Positions 62,126 to 64,000 of a stretch of 64,000 bases of DNA are shown in pieces; position 1 is the stretch's first letter; every line of letters starts with the position of its first letter. The position numbers were made by a program, and so were the translations under genes. Origin of the DNA: Natrinema longum (GTDB taxonomy: Archaea > Halobacteriota > Halobacteria > Halobacteriales > Natrialbaceae); NCBI RefSeq assembly GCF_017352095.1, contig NZ_CP071463.1, positions 1,612,001 to 1,676,000 of the forward strand. Reading direction: 5' to 3'. Under the pieces are notes generated by a model. The model saw nothing but the letters and a program-made list of their open reading frames with translations, did not search any database and was not told the origin of the DNA.

Positions 62126-62250
62126 GGACGGGCGTTCCACGGCCGGCGGTATGTAGCTGCGGCCGACTGTCGATGGTGGCTCCCCTCACGTTCCGAACCG
62201 AATCGGAAACGAACGGACGACCGGCGATCGCTCGTCGTGCTAGACCACTA

Positions 62251-62260
62251 CCGTTTTCAC
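62251..62260 (+). promoter_or_regulatory. T-rich TATA-like box of cyclophilin 1
   Basis: The string ccgttttcac is centred about 28 bases before the ATG at 62283 and supports that start over the GTG at 62277. Confidence 0.4.
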
Positions 62261-62282
62261 TCGTCCTGCCATCCCGGTGAGT

Positions 62283-62801
62283 ATGGGAGACGTTACTGCG
62301 ACGCTGCACACCAACAAAGGCGACATCGAGGTCGAACTGTACGACGAACGCGCGCCCCGAACCGTCGACAACTTCGTCGGCCTCGCGACCGGCGGCAAGA
62401 CCTGGACCGACCCCGAGACGGGCGAAGAGATCGAGGGCGAACCGCTGTACGACGACGTCGCGTTCCACCGCGTCATCGAGGACTTCATGATCCAGGGCGG
62501 CGACCCGACCGAGACCGGTCGCGGCGGCCCCGGCTACCAGTTCGACGACGAGTTCCACGACGAGTTGCGCCACGACGACGAGGGCATCCTGAGCATGGCC
62601 AACTCCGGGCCCGACACCAACGGCTCGCAGTTCTTCATCACGCTCGCGCCCCAGCCTCACCTCGACGACCGCCACGCCGTCTTCGGGAAAGTCACCGACG
62701 GTATGGACGTCGTTCACGAAATCGGCAACGTCGACACCGACGCCAACGACCAGCCAAAAGAGGACGTCGTCCTCGAGTCCGTCGACGTCGACTACGAGTA
62801 A
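62283..62801 (+). CDS. Peptidyl-prolyl cis-trans isomerase, cyclophilin type (copy 1)
   Basis: A 172-residue cyclophilin, cytoplasmic as it lacks a signal. Active-site landmarks are visible: FHRVIEDFMIQGGDPTETGRGGPGY with the catalytic Arg, MANSGPDTNGSQFFITL and HLDDRHAVFGKV. It would speed folding around proline bonds. Its stop codon is where a family 2 repeat begins. A close copy with a lipoprotein leader follows about 200 bases downstream. Confidence 0.92.
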   Translation: MGDVTATLHTNKGDIEVELYDERAPRTVDNFVGLATGGKTWTDPETGEEIEGEPLYDDVAFHRVIEDFMIQGGDPTETGRGGPGYQFDDEFHDELRHDDEGILSMANSGPDTNGSQFFITLAPQPHLDDRHAVFGKVTDGMDVVHEIGNVDTDANDQPKEDVVLESVDVDYE

Positions 62802-62887
62802 TACGGTCACCTGTCCGTCAGTGTCGGTGGGACCGGGACCGCCCTGTGGGGCCCCACCGGGAAATCGGGACAGCAAACCGTCTCAGT
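62801..62887 (+). repeat. Dispersed palindromic repeat family 2, copy 3
   Basis: About 87 bases from atacggtcacctgtccgtca to gacagcaaaccgtctcagt. It begins at the last base of the cyclophilin 1 stop codon and separates the two cyclophilin genes. Its right end, read on the minus strand, is ACTGAGACGGTTTGCTGT, the same as the left end of copy 1. Confidence 0.8.
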
Positions 62888-63009
62888 CGTCGGAGACCGA
62901 TCGCAACCGCGTTCACGCTGCGTTCCGCGGTTCGTACGCTCGCTTCGAGCGGACTCGGTCACCGACGGAGGTTCGATACCATTAGTTCGACGCCGCCCAC
63001 AGGAGCGGT

Positions 63010-63669
63010 ATCACGCACTCTCGACGACTGCGACTGGCTGGAGCCGCCTCGAGTCTCGCCGCGCCCCTCGCCGGCTGTGCGAGCGATAGTCCGGACGACC
63101 CGGAGGAACGGAGCCCCGACACGAGCGATTCGACCGCGGATGGGGCCGCAAACGAGGGGACGAGAGCGACGTTGCAGACGAGTACGGGCAGCATCGAGGT
63201 CGAACTGTACGACGAACGCGCGCCCCGAACCGTCGACAACTTCGTCGGCCTCGCGACGGGTGCGCGCACGTGGATCGATCCCGAAACGGGCGCGGAGATC
63301 GAGGGCGAACCGCTGTACGACGACGTGCTCTTTCACCGCGTCATCGAGGGGTTCATGATCCAGACCGGCGATCCGACCGGCACCGGTCGCGGCGGCCCCG
63401 GCTACACCTTCGACGACGAGTTCCACCCCGAACTGCGCCACGACGACGCGGGCGTCCTCAGTATGGCCAACTCCGGACCCGACACCAACGGCTCGCAGTT
63501 CTTCATCACGCTCGCGCCCCAGCCCCACCTCAACGACCGCCACGCCGTCTTCGGGAAAGTCACCGACCGCATGGACGTCGTCCACGAAATCGGTAACGTC
63601 GACACCGACGCCGACGACCGGCCAAAAGAGGACGTCGTCCTCGAGTCGGTGACGATCGATTCCGCGTGA
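63010..63669 (+). CDS. Cyclophilin-type isomerase, lipoprotein form (copy 2), with unusual start
   Basis: The cyclophilin domain (about residues 55-219) is nearly the same as copy 1, including FHRVIEGFMIQTGDPTGTGRGGPGY and NGSQFFITLAPQPHL. In the same frame, upstream of the first ordinary start (TTG at 63172), lies a clear lipoprotein leader: HSRRLRLAGAASSLAAPLAGC, then an acidic Ser/Asp linker. No ATG, GTG or TTG precedes that leader; the frame is closed by a TAG near 62984. The best placed initiator is ATC at 63010-63012, five bases after an AGGAG sequence. So this is either a rare non-AUG start or a start codon lost by one change. If expressed in full, the protein would be anchored outside the membrane. 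Confidence 0.65.
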   Translation: MTHSRRLRLAGAASSLAAPLAGCASDSPDDPEERSPDTSDSTADGAANEGTRATLQTSTGSIEVELYDERAPRTVDNFVGLATGARTWIDPETGAEIEGEPLYDDVLFHRVIEGFMIQTGDPTGTGRGGPGYTFDDEFHPELRHDDAGVLSMANSGPDTNGSQFFITLAPQPHLNDRHAVFGKVTDRMDVVHEIGNVDTDADDRPKEDVVLESVTIDSA

Positions 63670-63785
63670 CGACACCCGCCGCTTTCGAGTCGCAGCGGCG
63701 CTATCGCTGCGAGTCGCCGTCGACGGTTCCGGTCGACGATATCGGGCCAAGACGTTTTACGATCCGGGCTGGTGTGTAGGGGTGA

Positions 63786-64000
63786 ATGGGATCGTCGTCC
63801 ACCGACGCCGACCACCGCGCGCGGCTTCGTCGACAGGAGGTCGTCGCCGACCTCAGCCAGCAAGCCCTCGAGACCGGAGATCTCGACACGGTGCTCGAGG
63901 ACGCGGCGGCGGCCGTCGCAGCAACGCTCGACGTCGAATACTGTGCCGTCTTCGAGCGGCCGGTCGACGGCACCGACGCGGTACTCAGACAGGGGGCCGG
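63786..64000 (+). CDS. GAF-domain sensor protein, N-terminus only (cut by window end)
   Basis: The first 71 residues of a longer protein whose end lies outside the window. The sequence LRRQEVVADLSQQALETGDL, then DTVLEDAAAAVAATLDVEYCAVFE, is the opening of the GAF domain found in haloarchaeal sensor histidine kinases and bacterio-opsin-activator-like regulators. The box gacgttttac is about 29 bases before the ATG at 63786. Which class of output domain follows cannot be seen. Confidence 0.7.
   Translation, partial: MGSSSTDADHRARLRRQEVVADLSQQALETGDLDTVLEDAAAAVAATLDVEYCAVFERPVDGTDAVLRQGA

Noticed and set aside
1-64000. tRNA or rRNA genes
   Set aside because: I looked for T-loop-like GTTCGAATC strings and CCA-proximal stems and for rRNA landmarks and found none that could be supported.

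Overview
The window is a high-GC haloarchaeal chromosome segment. Proteins are strongly acidic, exported proteins carry twin-arginine lipoprotein signals, and many genes have a TATA-like box centred about 25-30 bases before the start codon with little or no leader. The gene types suggest a Natrinema/Haloterrigena-like member of the Halobacteria; the genus is an inference.

Most of the DNA encodes acyl-CoA metabolism. I count five acyl-CoA dehydrogenases, four acyl-CoA ligases, two classical thiolases and one thiolase-fold Ltp-like protein paired with a DUF35 Zn-ribbon partner. There are also two 3-hydroxyacyl-CoA dehydrogenases, an enoyl-CoA hydratase, a double-hotdog MaoC hydratase, three short-chain dehydrogenases and an alpha-methylacyl-CoA racemase-like protein. 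Import systems are a TAXI-type TRAP transporter (1.5-4.7 kb) and a sugar-type ABC importer (36.6-41.1 kb).

Layout. 0-10.6 kb: glutaryl-CoA dehydrogenase-like gene, TRAP transporter, ligase, dehydrogenase, thiolase, hydroxyacyl-CoA dehydrogenase. 10.9-17.7 kb: a large FAD/Fe-S oxidase, two membrane proteins, a fused siroheme decarboxylase-like protein, a TrpD-like transferase. 17.7-21.8 kb: an AT-rich islet holding a Tat-secreted protein gene split by an intact IS1595-type element, a decayed IS6-type element with target duplications, a small lipoprotein gene and a decayed transposase. 21.9-35.5 kb: beta-oxidation genes with an R2-like ligand-binding oxidase. 35.6-44.3 kb: small membrane proteins, ABC importer, membrane-linked sulfite-oxidase-like enzyme, MFS carrier. 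44.4-57.0 kb: ligases, SDR, MaoC, DUF35, Ltp-like protein, hydroxyacid dehydrogenase, F420-type oxidoreductase, metallo-hydrolase, dehydrogenase and an IclR regulator. 57.5-64.0 kb: MATE pump, SDR, HAD phosphatase, a frameshifted aspartoacylase-like gene, two tandem cyclophilins and the start of a GAF-domain sensor.

Three families of non-coding dispersed elements stand out. Family 1 has five copies with shared ends, two pairs of which face each other. Family 2 is a palindromic element of about 87 bases, four copies; two copies appear to supply the stop codon of the gene before them. Family 3 is one 82-base hairpin. The best candidate for an undescribed biochemical system is the MaoC/DUF35/Ltp-like/ligase group at 44-56 kb together with the racemase-like gene at 27 kb. 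These could make a pathway for methyl-branched, isoprenoid or steroid-like side chains ending in retro-aldol cleavage; this is inference.
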